Shown in pieces: positions 10,396 through 22,403 of a stretch of 64,000 nt of DNA (position 1 is its first letter; every line of letters begins with the position of its first letter). The stretch is taken from the NCBI GenBank assembly GCA_035048495.1, contig CM068545.1, positions 35,974,225 through 36,038,224 on the forward strand. The letters are read 5' to 3'. This stretch comes from Euptelea pleiosperma (lineage: Eukaryota > Streptophyta > Magnoliopsida > Ranunculales > Eupteleaceae). A model generated the notes under the pieces. It was not told where the DNA came from. It saw nothing but the letters and a program-made list of their open reading frames with translations, and searched no databases. The translations under genes were made by a program, and so were the position numbers.

Positions 10396-12213
10396 TTTCT
10401 ACACAGGGATATCTGATGTTGGTGCAGAGGTAGAAGAAGCAGAGGTAGGATTGGTACTAGTTTCCTCTGTACGAGTGATGGGTGATGGAGATGGCACCGG
10501 CGGTGGTTGGACTCCCATGTCCACAGTTTTTCCTGACTGTAGGGTTGTTACGGCTTGCACTTTCCCTTAACAGTTCTCATTCTGATTCGGAGATTGGGAA
10601 CTGATCTCATATATTGCTCCTTTGGCATTTCCTTTTGGGTTAACGATGGGTTGGCTAGGGAGGATGCCTTTAGCTTTCTCAGCTTCCAGGTTGCCTAAGC
10701 GTTGCTCTAGACGAAGCATGGATTGTTGTTGCTGTTGCTCTAGACGTTGCATAGATTGTTGTTGCTGAGTAATTAGTTGAGCTAGAAGGTCTTCGATACC
10801 GGATTTGGGGACCGACTGTTGGGGGGCAGCTAATGGGAGCTGAGGCACCAATTCGAGACTCGAGCTCATCGGGGCATTATAGTTATAGGCTGGAGAATTA
10901 GTTGGGACAATCTATTGGTTCTGAAACTTCTGGGGAACTCTTTGCTGATTCTGAAATGTGCTCGGTTGTCCAGAGTATTGACCCTGTTGGAACTGCTGGT
11001 TTTGAGTAGATGGGTATTGACTCTGCTGGTATTGTCCTTGATTGAATTGCCTATTGGGTTTATTGAACCTAGGAGGATACATACCCTGAGGTTGACGCGG
11101 AGGTTGAGCTAGCGGTTGAGTAGACTGAGGCCTCCAAGAGAAGTTAGGGTGGTTTCTCATGTCCGGATGATAAGATTGACTATACGAGTTTTGAGTGGGT
11201 GGTTTGTATGTGCTGAAAGCACAAACTTCTTCCTGAAGAGGATTAGACCATCCTTCATTCAAAGGACAATACTCAGTAGTATGGGAGGGTTGCAGACAGA
11301 GGGTGCAGGATTCCATAGGGCTCTTGTGTCCCACATGCATGACTGGGGTAGACTGTTGAGTAGGCTTTTGTACTGACACAGCCAGTACCGAGACTGACTT
11401 GCTCAACTCTTGAATGACAGATCGAAGCTCAGTGTCTGCTGTAGCGTCATGTGCCTTGGTGGTCCTTTGGACCAAAGTGGTTCGACTAAACTCTGAGTCA
11501 GTCGTCCAATGTTGAGAGTTTTCTCCTAACTCTCCCAAGAATTTGTATGCATCGGTCGGAGTTTGGTGCAGGAATTTTCCCTAGCACATTGACTCTACCA
11601 TGGTCCGAGACTCATCAGTAAGTCCCTTGTAGAAGACATGGATAAGATTGCCCTTGTCGATGCTATGGTGGGGACACTTAGTCAGGTAGTCTTGGAATCT
11701 ATCCCACGCTTCAAAAAATTTCTCATCGGACTTCTGTCGAAAGTCCTGGATGAGTTGCTTCATTTGGTTGGTCCGAGTCATGGGGTAGAATTTAGACATG
11801 AATTTGCCCACCAACTCTTTCCAACTGCTGATTGAATCAGCGGGTAAGGAGTAGAGCCAATCTGAGGCTCGGTCTTTGAGCGAGAATGGGAAAACTCGCA
11901 AATGCACATTGTCATCATCGAGGTTCTGATTTTTGAAAAGTAGGATGACATGTTGGAATTCCCGAATACGGGAATATGGGTCTTCTCTTGGGAGACCACG
12001 AAAGGTTGGCAGCATTTGGATCATCTGCGGCCTAATCTCAAACTGTACCGCAGTAGTAGGTGGGAGAATAATGCGATTGGGCGGATTAGCAAAGATAGGG
12101 GCGAACGTCTCGATAAGAGGTCATTCGACTGCCATGACTACAAAGGTAGTAGTACTAAGGGAGGCGGGTGGAGAAAAAGATGGGAAAGAATTCAGTAGAT
12201 GATCTACTGTAGG
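10396..12213 (-). pseudogene. Athila-like Gag, single frame with in-frame stops
   Basis: This is the capsid-type protein of the Athila-like element A. The frames 11581-12024, 10912-11538 and 10567-10869 lie in one register, separated only by stop codons at 11581, 10912 and 10567; another stop is at 12121-12123. The core has the plant gypsy Gag pattern, including FRGLPREDPYSRIREF and SDWLYSLPADSISSW. A CX2C-H-C knuckle-like CTLCLQPSHTTEYC is followed by a Gln/Pro/Tyr-rich tail and two Q-rich blocks (about 10690-10790). The final coding text is an LQSGKTVD-like motif and a Ser/Thr/Pro stretch to about 10399. The matching pro-pol half is D, 21 kb away in opposite orientation. No frameshift was found, so the copy is relatively recent. 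Confidence 0.85.
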
Positions 12214-13964
12214 TACGTGATTCTCAGATCGAATCAAGCGCTTGTTCGGACGAGTCCAAACGGGCATACGCTGATGAGGCAAGCTCTATACTTGGCAAAA
12301 AGTTGCCAGAGAGGAACACTATCCTAAATGATGCATACCAAGCACAGATAATCCTATTGTAAGCAATCAGGATATATTTTAGGAATTGTCTTTGTTAGTT
12401 TTGGGGCTAGAGTAGATTATGACAGTGGGCGGACCACTGGTTTATCTTTTAACCGCCGGATTAACTGTTTTGCACTCAGAGGTTCTCACCAGGCTACACT
12501 CTTCAGAGCGAATCCTTTAGTACTAACTCTAGTTAACAACAAGGCAATCCGAAGCCTAGACAAATGTGCGGCACAATGGCTGACTTAAGTACGTCCTAGA
12601 CTAACCGGATTGGTCAAGTGGATAAGAAGAGTGTTCCCTCGGGTTAAGCTAGGGTTGGTGCATGTTCCTAGTCCACACGCAACTAACCGCCGAATAGTCC
12701 AAGATGCCACGTCGAGCTCAGTGTACTTGAGTAGCAGGGACTTATGGGTGTGTTAGACAACAGGGACCCGCGCTCGTGGTCTTATTTCGATTGGATGTTA
12801 AGCGGGTTCACTTTATGTGGATTTTTCCTCGAACACCGGGCTAATTGGCTCTACTTCTTGATTCTTTTTAATTAAATGGAGCCTTGGGATCAAATCAGTT
12901 GAAATGATGAGGTGGGTGATGAAATCCCACCAGTTTCAATTTTGGAGCTGGGTCTGCTCTCTTTGAGTTGATTGATTAACGGCCACGCCACGCAAGTCAA
13001 AGAATATGTATGCGAAAGCAAATAGACAAGCGGCAATGATGCACCCAATAACACCGTATCACACTCAAGGCGAGGATAAGGATTTACCTCCGGTGGGCCA
13101 CGCCACGGGGTCGCCTCCATGGGTTAGGGAGGGGTATCCTAATGGGCTTGGGCCCGACTCCACCTCTTTGAGCTTTCTCTCCTTACCCACACTGGATCGT
13201 GTTCCTGTAGAAAAGTTAGATCGCACGGTCTAGGTATTTGGGATTCTATGTGGAAGATCCTTGCTTTTTTAGGGTTCACTGAACAAGCACTGGATTTAGG
13301 CAAGTGTTTGAATTAGTTTCCAAATTCGAGATGGGTTAAAATTTAGGAATTCCCAGATTGGAAAATACCTAGATTGGAAAGTTTCCCGAACTGTTGAGAT
13401 CTTCTAAGAAAGATTTGATTGCGAGATCCTTACAATTTTGGAAAATTTCCCAAAATTAAAATTCTGCTAGATTTTGGGTGTTTCCTTTTGCAGACTTTTC
13501 CAAATTCGAAAGATTTCTAAAGATAGAAATTCTTCTAAATAGGAAACTTCTAAGAGGGGAAACCCTAATTAAGCAGAGTTTCAAGATTTTGGAATCTTTC
13601 CAAAAATCGCAAATCCTTGAGTGGTGATTTCTAAAAATCTGCAGAATATAAAACCCTAATTTTTTTGAATTTTGATTTTATTATTTTTTTGGTATTTTTC
13701 ACTTAATCTAGGGTTTCTAAAAAACCTTAGAACAAGATCCAGTAGTTATATGGAAAGCAGTAAAATTCCTAAATTATTACAAATTGTGCTCAGCCTTCCG
13801 AGGCATTAAAAATAGTAATTTAAAAACTGCTAAAAATCACTAAAAATAAAAAAAATAGAAAGTTTCCCAAAAAGGTTGGGCTGTCCAAATTGAGCAGCTT
13901 TTCGCTTCAGCAACTTTCCAATTCCGTCTTTACATCCTTTTTCGCACTTCCGGTCACCCGAGTG
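12214..13964 (-). other. Athila A 5' leader (between PBS and gag)
   Basis: This untranslated leader runs from the primer-binding site to gag. The part 12290-13160 is very similar by eye to 51290-52160 of element B and more weakly to 41480-42250 of element C. Shared phrases include AGTAGATTATGACAGTGGGC and AGATGCCACGTCGAGCTCAG. The region presumably holds packaging or translation signals. Open frames within it are not conserved and are not called as genes. Confidence 0.75.
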
Positions 13965-13976
13965 GCAGCGGCGCCA
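13965..13976 (-). promoter_or_regulatory. Primer-binding site of element A (tRNA-Asp type)
   Basis: On the minus strand the sequence reads TGGCGCCGCTGC, two bases after the end of the 5' LTR. It resembles the TGGCGCCGTTGC site complementary to the 3' end of tRNA-Asp used by Athila-like elements, with one substitution. Confidence 0.75.
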
Positions 13977-13978
13977 TT

Positions 13979-15051
13979 TGAAAACAGGTTTATTCCGCGT
14001 CGTTGGTTACGGAAAACCCTAATCTCAACACATTTGTAATTAATCCAATTTTTTTCTCTACAAAAATTAAGAATTCTAGCACAGTGGAAAGTCGGAGTCG
14101 AATCCGCACTCGGATTAGTCCAGTTAGTGCAAATTAAGGAACAAAAATAACTACACTATGTACGAGAATTGGTGGTGGGATGAGAAAACTAGATCTATCT
14201 TTAAAACATTTTTTTTTTGTTGATAGGGGATTATTTAACTATAAGAAGCAAAAATAGAACATGAAGAAAGACAAATACTTAAGCAAAACTAATGAGGTCA
14301 ACATCATTCATTAACTAAAATTCAGTTTTACAAACTCAAATCCAACTTGTTTAGAACAAAAACAACTAACAAAATATACAAAAAAAAAAATAAAATAAAT
14401 CTAGAAAGCAATATCAAATCTAGAGAGAGAAAGGTGAGAGTTTAGGTAGAGAGAGAGTGAAAGAAACCTATAGAGAGAAGAAGGTACAAGAGAGAGAAAG
14501 AGCTCAAGAGAGAGAATCTTACCCAATGTTGGAGAGGGAGAGGTGGAGGCGTCACTGTAGGAGGAGGCAGTGGAGAGGATGGGTGCCGCCAGACCAAATC
14601 AGGGAGAGGAGGTAAGAGACGCTTTAAACCCTTTGGTCCGTCTCTTGGTCATTGGCTCTCCTGCTCTCTTCGTTCTTTGGGCCGACTTTTTGGTCCTCTT
14701 ATTCAGCCCATATTTGGCCCATATCTTCTAGTCATAGCATGTGGGCTCTTTAAGCTTTGATAATGGGCTTTCCTGATCGATGTGGGCTCGCAAGTCTCGA
14801 GAATTGTCCCATCGGGGTTTCCTGCGACAGAAGAAGCGCGTAATGAGACTCTATCAGAATGACTTCATGTCTAGACTTCCGAAAATGTATTTAATGCATG
14901 CAAATATACCATTTCGTCTAGAAAAGTGTGTTCTACGCAACAAAAAAGACTCTTACGTAGAAAAGTAGATAAATAGAGCATTTTAACGTAGGAGAGTGTG
15001 AAAACGCTTAGAAGATAACAGTGGAAAATACGCACTTTTAAGTGAATATCA
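13979..15051 (-). mobile_element. 5' LTR of Athila element A, internally deleted (1.07 kb)
   Basis: On the minus strand it starts TGATATTCACTT and ends at the PBS side with TTTCA. Its first ~350 bp share with the D LTR (37756 on) the variant CCACTGTTATCTTCTAAGCG, whereas B and the solo LTR have a different text at that point. It is ~1.5 kb shorter than its relatives, so the middle has been deleted. Just outside, at 15052-15056, is GCCCT, the complement of AGGGC that follows the D LTR. Confidence 0.85.
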
Positions 15052-15665
15052 GCCCTTAAAAGCACCAAATCCTGAACTTACCTCAGAGGAACTTACTTCC
15101 GAAGCTACCTCTGATGCTTCTATCTTTACAGCTGAAGCAGACATTCCTGACACTGATCCGTGTCTAGAGGGTAGGATCCTAGTTGTCCTAGACCAACCGT
15201 TCCTCACCACTACGGATGCACACATTGGGTGTCGGGACGGGGACATGTCAACAACATTTGACAACCTCAAGGTAGAGTTTACCATTTTTCAACAATCGTC
15301 GATATTTTCAATGAACTGTGTGTCGTAGAGAGTCTAATTCCAGACTCTATCGAGAAAAAAATTGATAAGTGTCAAAAACACTTTGAGCCTGACTTCAAAT
15401 CGGAGTCAGCTAAATCTGAATTTACTGATCTAGTGGAGTCTGCTCCATTAAGATACATCCATGCTAAACTCAATGAGTTTGTGGCTCTACTAACCATGTT
15501 CAGAGAAACCACTACTACTATCATCTCAGTTCTACTGAGAAACTTCGATCTATCCCCGCTAAACTCAATGTTTTTGAGGCTCTGTTAACCACGGTCAGGG
15601 AACTTACTCTCACTCTCTCAGTCTACACTAAGAAAGTACATATCTATACCCAGAAGAGGGATATG
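15052..15665 (+). pseudogene. 3' half of the chimeric ORF of non-autonomous element C
   Basis: The plus-strand translation contains DPCLEGRILVVLDQPFL, then AHIGCRDGDMS, then VVESLIPDS in a shifted frame, then two repeats of an AKLNEF/LLTxxRE module. It aligns with residues ~141-335 of the element B protein (49428-50471). It starts exactly at the GCCCT beside the A LTR and completes the truncated reading frame at 40366-41316, so it is the other half of C. At least one frameshift near 15295 and later stops are present. It is derived from the gypsy protease tail and protease-RT linker, without the active site. Confidence 0.75.
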
Positions 15666-15839
15666 TGTAAAGAATATTTTCATATTTTAGTTTTGGCAAA
15701 GATTCCATGTGACATAAAACATTCATGTAACCGTTCCTACGAGCACTAGTGTAGTGTTGAAGATGTCGTGGTACGCATACTTCGTCAACTATTTGAAGAC
15801 TAAAAGACAGAGATAGCAAGAATCAGACGTTTGACGACA
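15666..15839. other. No gene seen
   Basis: The similarity to element B ends near 15665 and I recognise nothing in this stretch. Confidence 0.35.
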
Positions 15840-17106
15840 TAAGTCATCTGAGTAACTGCCCATTTGTCAATTACAGATCATGAGCGCTCGCTTAGGAAGG
15901 TAAGTGACTTAGTAGCAATAAGAATAGGTTTAAAATGAATAAAATATAATGGTCAAACCTAGTCAATGGACAGATCCGAGTCTAAGTCAAGATTATTGAC
16001 TTCTGGGAAAGTTCGATCGATCAAACTTTTTAGGCCAATTGATTGGACAAAGCCCAATCGATTGGAGACCTCTGTGAAATCGATTGGACTCTACGGGATA
16101 GAAACTTATATAAGTCCGATCGATTGGACACTTGGTCAATCGATTGGATTTATGAAAGAAAAACTCATCCGTACCATACCAATCAATTGGACTTCATGCG
16201 GATTGAGTATTTTCAGATCCAAAATTCTAGTTTCCACTTCCCTTACTTATCAATAGACTTAGGGCTACAAATTTTATAAATATAACCCATCTCTAGACTT
16301 ATTAAACACACATTGGAATATAGAGAATAAAGTTTTATTTATCAAGAATGTCTATTTGAAGAGCAAAAAGGCTTTAATTCTCATTAATATCTTGTGAGTT
16401 TTTTCTCTTTTTTATCAAAGCCAAAAGCTTGATCCTTTACTCAGCTTAGGTCTTTCACATAGAAACTTGACCTAGAAGCCTGAGAGTATCAGTGCATCTC
16501 AATACTATTTGAGCGACGTAGGGTTCAGGGTGTACTAAGTCCTTTACTTTCAGCAAAGGTAGGAGAGTTGAGAATTAAGATCGGAGTAGCTGATTGAAGA
16601 TAGGTTTGGGGGAGTACCAAACTGAACAAGTGGATAAGGCTTCTTGGCTGGGAGGGCGCGTGTGGATTCGTAGCGTTGATTCAGAGGACATAGACACATC
16701 GGCAGTAGGCCTTGGCTAAGGTTGGAAGCTGCATTTGCAACGGTGCTGCATAGGTAACCTTTGTTTCGTTTAACTTTCCAGTTAGTAATACTTTTCGTCT
16801 GGACGTGGTCTTGTAGTTTTCCTTGGCTAATGTTTCCACATAAAAACTCTGTCTTGTGGATGCTTGATTTTTGTTTCGCTACCTTGTATTGATTAAATCA
16901 AACGACGAAAAGATAATATACCACTGAGGTATATTTGATTTGAGTCGGTTGTGATAATCCTTTTATCAATCAACTAAGGCATGCGAGTTTATCATTTTAC
17001 CTTGACCAGTAAACTTGTGATAGGTTAGATTAATTTTTGAATACCTAATCACTTCTCTTCTAGGTATTCTTACGTAAAAGAGAACGGACTGGTTATTTTA
17101 ATTAGT
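15840..17106 (+). mobile_element. SIRE-like copia LTR/leader remnant (element H)
   Basis: This stretch lies upstream of a copia Gag and is in the right place for its LTR and leader. Around 16030-16200 it holds six copies of (A)TCGATTGGAC-like text, one forming the palindrome CCAATCGATTGG, resembling U3 regions of plant SIRE-type elements. The LTR ends were not identified and no TGGTATCAGAG primer site was found. It is interrupted at 17112 by a solo LTR. Confidence 0.5.
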
Positions 17107-17111
17107 ATTAG

Positions 17112-18106
17112 TGATATTCGCTCAAAAGTGCTTATTTTAAGCAATTATCCTTTTAGCGTTATCGCACTCTCCTACGTAAAAGGCTCTATTTATCTACTTT
17201 TCTACGTAAGAGTCTCTTCTGTTGCGTAGAACACACTTTTCTGGATGAAATGGTATATTTGCATGCATTAAACACATTTTCGGAAGTCTAGACATTGACT
17301 CGTTCTGATAAAGTCTCATTACGCGCTTCTTCTGTCGCAGGAAACCCCGATGGGACAATTCTCGAGACTTACTAGCCCACATCGATCAGGAAAGCCCATT
17401 ATCAAAGCTTAAAGAGCCCACATGCTATGACTAAAAGATATGGGCCAAATATGGGCTGAATAAGATGACCAAAAAGCTGGCCTAAAGAACGAAGAGAGCA
17501 AGAGAGCCAATGACCAAGAGACGGATCAAAGCGTTTAAAGCCACTTGAATCAGCTAGGAATGATAGTCTACTCTACTGGAGAAGCATGAGGATGGTCACA
17601 GTGAAGACCAGGGTTCCAGACCCTCTGCCAATACTTTTATCTCCATTTTCTGATACTTTCTCTCTCATATCTCCTTATTTTCTCTCTCTCTTCATCTCTC
17701 GGTCCTCGAATCTACTGACCTAACCCCAGAATTCCTGCCCATCGGCTCTATCTCATCTCCCTTAGCTTTTTGACCGTTGGATCTTCCATCGGATCGTTAG
17801 ATCTTCAATCAGACCGTTGGATCTCTCTAGATCCGTCGATCTACCAATCTGGGTCCCAATCAAGTCACCATCCATCCGATCGCCATCAGACTGTCTGTCA
17901 CATCATCTTGTGAGACGATGGACATCATCAATCCATGTGGGCTAGTAGCCGGACCCATCATCATAGACCCGTTGTCCGACCAGTTAGTGGACCCCGTGAA
18001 TTTCAAAATAATTTTAATTAAATTTTAAAAAAATGGGGGGTCCACTAAATGGGGACATTCCCAAAAGAAAAGTAGGGACATTCCCCAAAGAAAAGTACAG
18101 TTTTAC

Positions 18107-18137
<31 letters not shown>

Positions 18138-19679
18138 TTTTTTTTTTTTATTTCAAAAATTCCCTAATTTCCATTAATGGAAACTAGGGAGCTTTAAAAG
18201 GGGAAGGAGAAGGGTTCTTTGGAACCCTAATCCCCCTCATTTCTTCTCCTTTCTCTTCCCAAAACCATCCCCCATGTTCTCCTTCTCTTCTTCCTTCCCT
18301 TTCTTCTTCTTCTTCTTCTTCTTCTTCATTCCGGCCGGAGTTGCAGAACTCCGGCCGCCACCATCTTCCCTTCTTCTTCATCGTTTTCTTCTCTTCTTCT
18401 GCCCCTCTTCCTCGTCTGCAACTTGCCCCTCCTCACCGCCGCTGCTCCCTGCAACTGTAACGTCTCCAGCCTGCTCCTCCAACACCGTGGCTGCATCTTC
18501 TCTCTTCAACCACCGCCTGTGCCTCCTGCACCGCTGCAAGCTCTACCGCCAGCACCGCCCTCTCCAATAGCGCCTCAACCTCCACTACAGTCAGCGCCTC
18601 CCACCTCGTAGCAGCAACGTTGCTGGTGTTGCATAACAGCAACACCAACACCACCACGACCGCCTGCAGCCACCACCGTTAAACTTTGTTGTCCGCCTCC
18701 TCACGCCACCAGCTGTCAAGGGTTCCACCAAGAGTGCACCTTCTCCTTGCTGCATCGCGCCTCACCTGCAGGTTCGGCTTAAAAGCACACCAGCAATGCC
18801 TGCAACTCAGTTGCTAACCAATTATTCATCACCGGACCTTTTTTTTCGGGTAGAACTTCGGTCACCATCTCCTTCACCGCCATCTACTTCAACAACCACC
18901 GGCTAGATCTGTTTCACAAGCTACCTACAATCAACCATCTTCATCGTTGCATGATCTTCACAGCAACGTCCACTGCAACTCTTGATGTTGCAGCACTCCA
19001 CCACAGGTTGGACTTCATCCTCCTCACATGGCTGCAACTCCTTGCAGCGATCTTACCTCTCACACCTTGCTAGCCATTTGGGATTCCCACCTGCATCTTA
19101 CAACCACTCTCTTGGCTAACAGGGGCCAGAGGTTCTCCATCACAGCCTTCATCAATGTGCTGACTTGCTGAAAATTCACCGTCACTGGCCAATCCCCGAC
19201 TTGTGGTAAGGTTTTCTCTCTCTTCCCTCATCTCTCATTACTTCTATCTCTCTAGAATTTCCCTCTCTAAACATTAGTTTCTCTCTCTTCTATTGCTTTC
19301 TCTCTCTGAAACCTAAATTTTTCTCTCTAGGATCTAGGTTTTATCTCCACTTCATTTTCTCTCTCTAACTCTCTCTAGAATTTTCTTCTTTAAAATTGCT
19401 TTTTAGTTTATCTTATTTTATTTTATTTTCGATTCAAGCATTGTAATAGACATTTTGATCACTGAATGATGAAGTTTGTTTTTATCTATTATTTCTTATG
19501 ATGGTCCGTCAGTTTTTGTTCTTATTCGCGCTAATCCGACTAATCCCGAGTGCGGATCGACATCCGACACGAATCCCTATACAAATCTATCAATTTTGTA
19601 GGATAATCGGATTAAAATTACAAATATTATTGAGATTAGGGTTTCCGTAACCAATGACGCGAAAAAATACCTACTTTCA
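17112..19679 (+). mobile_element. Solo LTR of Athila-like family, 2568 bp
   Basis: It starts TGATATTCGCTCAAAAG and ends ACCTACTTTCA, with ATTAG directly repeated on both sides (17107-17111 and 19680-19684). No internal region is present, so it arose by recombination between the two LTRs of a former element. It contains a TA microsatellite (18119-18140), a TTTAAAAGGGG promoter-like phrase near 18194, a TTC microsatellite (18302-18328) and a palindrome at 18332-18357. Long GA/CT-biased frames inside the LTR are not genes. Confidence 0.92.
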
Positions 19680-19756
19680 ATTAGAGTGGGTTCACTCATT
19701 AAGGGTTTAATCACCCGAGTGAGTTCCTACGTATAGTCTATTTTCTTTTATATCTA

Positions 19757-21249
19757 ATGGATTCGCAGAAAGAGGGTGGTTCTATTGTTCGTCCACCTTT
19801 GTTTGATGGGAACAACTTTGCTTACTGGAAAGCAAGGATGAGAGCTTTTCTAAAATCTCTTGAAGATAAAGTTTGGATAATAACTATCGTAGGTTGGAAA
19901 CATCCAGTGGTAGAATCTATTAATAATGAACACATTTCTAAACCTAATGACAAATGGACCAAGAATGAGACCGACCAGTCTAATATGAATAGTAAAAGTC
20001 TCAATGCTATATTTAATGTAGTCATTCTTGATGAATTTCGTCGGATCTCGACATGTGATACTACTAAACAAGCGTGGGACATTCTTGAGGTTACTCATGA
20101 GGGAACTTCTACTGTGAAAATCTCAAACTTCAAATGTTAATTTTTATATTTGAGGATATTAGAATGTATGACAATGAATTATTTTGAGTTTTATGCTAAA
20201 TTGTCTGATATTGTTAATTCTTGTTTTAATCTGAGAGAGAAAATTCCTGAGTCAAAGGTTATGAGAAAGGTTCTTAGATCTTTACCTGAGAGATTCCAAT
20301 CTAAAGTCACAACTATTGAAGAGAGTAAGATATTGATGCTCTCAAGATAGATGAACTGGTTGGTTCACTTCAGACATTTAAACTTAACAAGAGAAACCAA
20401 GGGATTGCTTTAAAAGTCTCAAAGGATGTCTGTGATGAATCTGATGATGAATCTTGTCAAGATGATGAAGAAATAGATCTCCTTGTAAAGAAGATCATAA
20501 AAATCCTCAAAGGTAAGAAAATAAATTTTTCTATGAGTGGACAGACCTCAAAGGAGAGATGATAGGTTCAAAGAGAAAGAACTTAAATCTAATAAGATTC
20601 AGTGTTGTGAGTATCAAGGAGATGGATATATCTACACTGATTGTCCCAATAGGAAACTAAAGGAAAGACTCAGTCAATGAACGCCATGTGGGATAAAAAT
20701 GAAGATGAGTCTAATAACACTTCCAATGGTGACAATGCTACAAATCTTAAAAGCCTTAATTGCCCCAATTACTGACTCTACTATAGAAGAATCATTTAGT
20801 CAGTATGACCAACTAACTCAGAGTCACACTAACTCTGATAGTGAGGATATTGATGATATCAATGTTGCTTATCAAGAGTTATATAAAGAAGTCTCAGACT
20901 GACCAAAGCAAATAAGAAATTGACAAATAGAGTTGAATTTCTTGACTCTGAAAATTCTGCTTTTAAACTAGACAATAATGAATTATCTGTGCTAGTTGGT
21001 CAGCTTATTAAAGAGAAAAAATCTCTTCAAAAGAGAAACAAGTTCTTGGAATGCGAATCCCAGACTAGTACTGATGTTAAGAAGTCTCTTGAAAGCCAAC
21101 TTGAAAATTTAGAAAGAGATTTACTTCAATTCTCCAAAAGGACAGAAAAGCTCAATGAGATTCTCAGTGTGGAACAAAGAGATGGCGACAAAAGGGGATT
21201 AGGTTATGTGCATTCTGCAAGTACTCCATCATCTTCAAAAACTAATTAA
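19757..21249 (+). pseudogene. SIRE-like Ty1/copia Gag, decayed and truncated
   Basis: The frame starts MDSQKEGGSIVRPPLFDG, the typical copia Gag N-terminus, and contains FAYWKARMRAFLKS. The Gag core then continues across frame breaks at about 20140 and 20350. An acidic stretch (about 20430-20480) precedes a decayed zinc knuckle near 20602 in which the second Cys and the His are both Tyr. A coiled-coil Lys/Glu/Leu-rich segment at 20920-21249 ends the homology. Protease, integrase and RT are absent because sequence of gypsy element E begins at about 21250. The start ATG at 19757 lies 77 bases after the solo LTR. Confidence 0.8.
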
Positions 21250-22258
21250 ATTTGAGGTTCAGCTTGGTCAAATTGCTGCTTCAATAGGAGGGAGAGAGAG
21301 AGGGTAATTTCCCAGTCAAACAGTTTCCAACCCCAAGGGACAATTTGTTGCTCAGAATACCCCTAAGGGCCAATTTGAAATTCGTAACAATTCAAGAGTA
21401 CCCCATAATGAAGTCCAAGCCATTCACACTCTACGGACTGGTAGGCAAGTGGACAACACAGTCCAACCTTCCGAGGAAACTCGTGATGATGAAACTATTC
21501 AAAATAATGATAAGGGGCATCTGGCCCAAGAAAAGAAAAGAAAAGATCAAAGTCCTTTGGTTGAACCTCCAGTCAAACCTTATGAACCAAAAGCTCCATT
21601 TCCTTAAAGGTTACAAGGTAATAGGAATAATGCTCACTTTGATGGGATTTTAGAAATATTTAAAAATGTTCAAATCAACATACCTTTTTTAGATGCCATC
21701 AAGCAGATCCCTTCCTATTCAAAGTTTTTAAAGGATCTCACCACCATCAAGAGGAAAACCAGTATTCCTTGTGAAGCTGTTATGGCTGCTCAAGCCTCGT
21801 GTTTCATCTAGCAAATAATTGCTCAAAAATATAGAGATCCTGGATGTCCCACCATTTCCATAAGAATAGGAGACATTGTGGTTGAGCAATGCCTTTTGGA
21901 CTTGGGAGCTAGTGTGAACCTTTTGCCCTATTCTATGAACCAACAATTAGGTTTGGGGGACTTGAAACCCATTGACATCAGTTTAAGCCTTGCAGATAGG
22001 TTTGTAAAGATTCCTAAGGGAATTATAGAAGATGTGATCATCAAGGTCAATGAGTTCTACTTCCCTACAGACTTTGTTGTCCTAGAAACTGAGCCAGTCA
22101 TGAACCCCAATAGTCACATTCTTGTGATTTTAGGCTGACCATTCCTTGCCACTTTCGATGCAGTTATCCGATGTCAGAATGGAATAATGACTTTGGAATT
22201 TGGTAATATGACGGTCCAACTCAATGTGTTCCACAGTAGCAAACCAGTCCCATGAAAT
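21250..22258 (+). pseudogene. Gypsy element E: Gag tail and protease, decayed
   Basis: Only the end of Gag is present: an EVQLGQIAASI segment and an HTLRTGRQVDN motif, across frame changes. The protease region follows with INIPFLDAIKQIPSYSKFL at about 21677-21735 and the active-site-like CLLDLGASVNLLPYS in the frame 21878-22138. The frame is stopped at 22136-22138 by TGA where relatives have Arg. In the family this aspartic protease cuts the Gag-Pol polyprotein. The 5' end, including LTR and most of gag, is lost at the junction with the copia Gag. Confidence 0.8.
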
Positions 22259-22403
22259 GGATGACCACGAGGAGATCCACATGATAGAGACCTTGATCAG
22301 TAATTCTTTTCAGGAGTCCTGTTATACCGATCCCCTAGAGAAGTGCTTGGTCTAGTTTGGCCTTGATGTCAATGTTAAGGAGTCCATTAGAGAGGTCAAT
22401 CTC

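Noticed and set aside
12890..13233. Short frames in the leader of A (and the matching ones in B)
   Set aside because: The leader is conserved as nucleotides between A and B, but the frames differ by stops and indels and are not shared with C.
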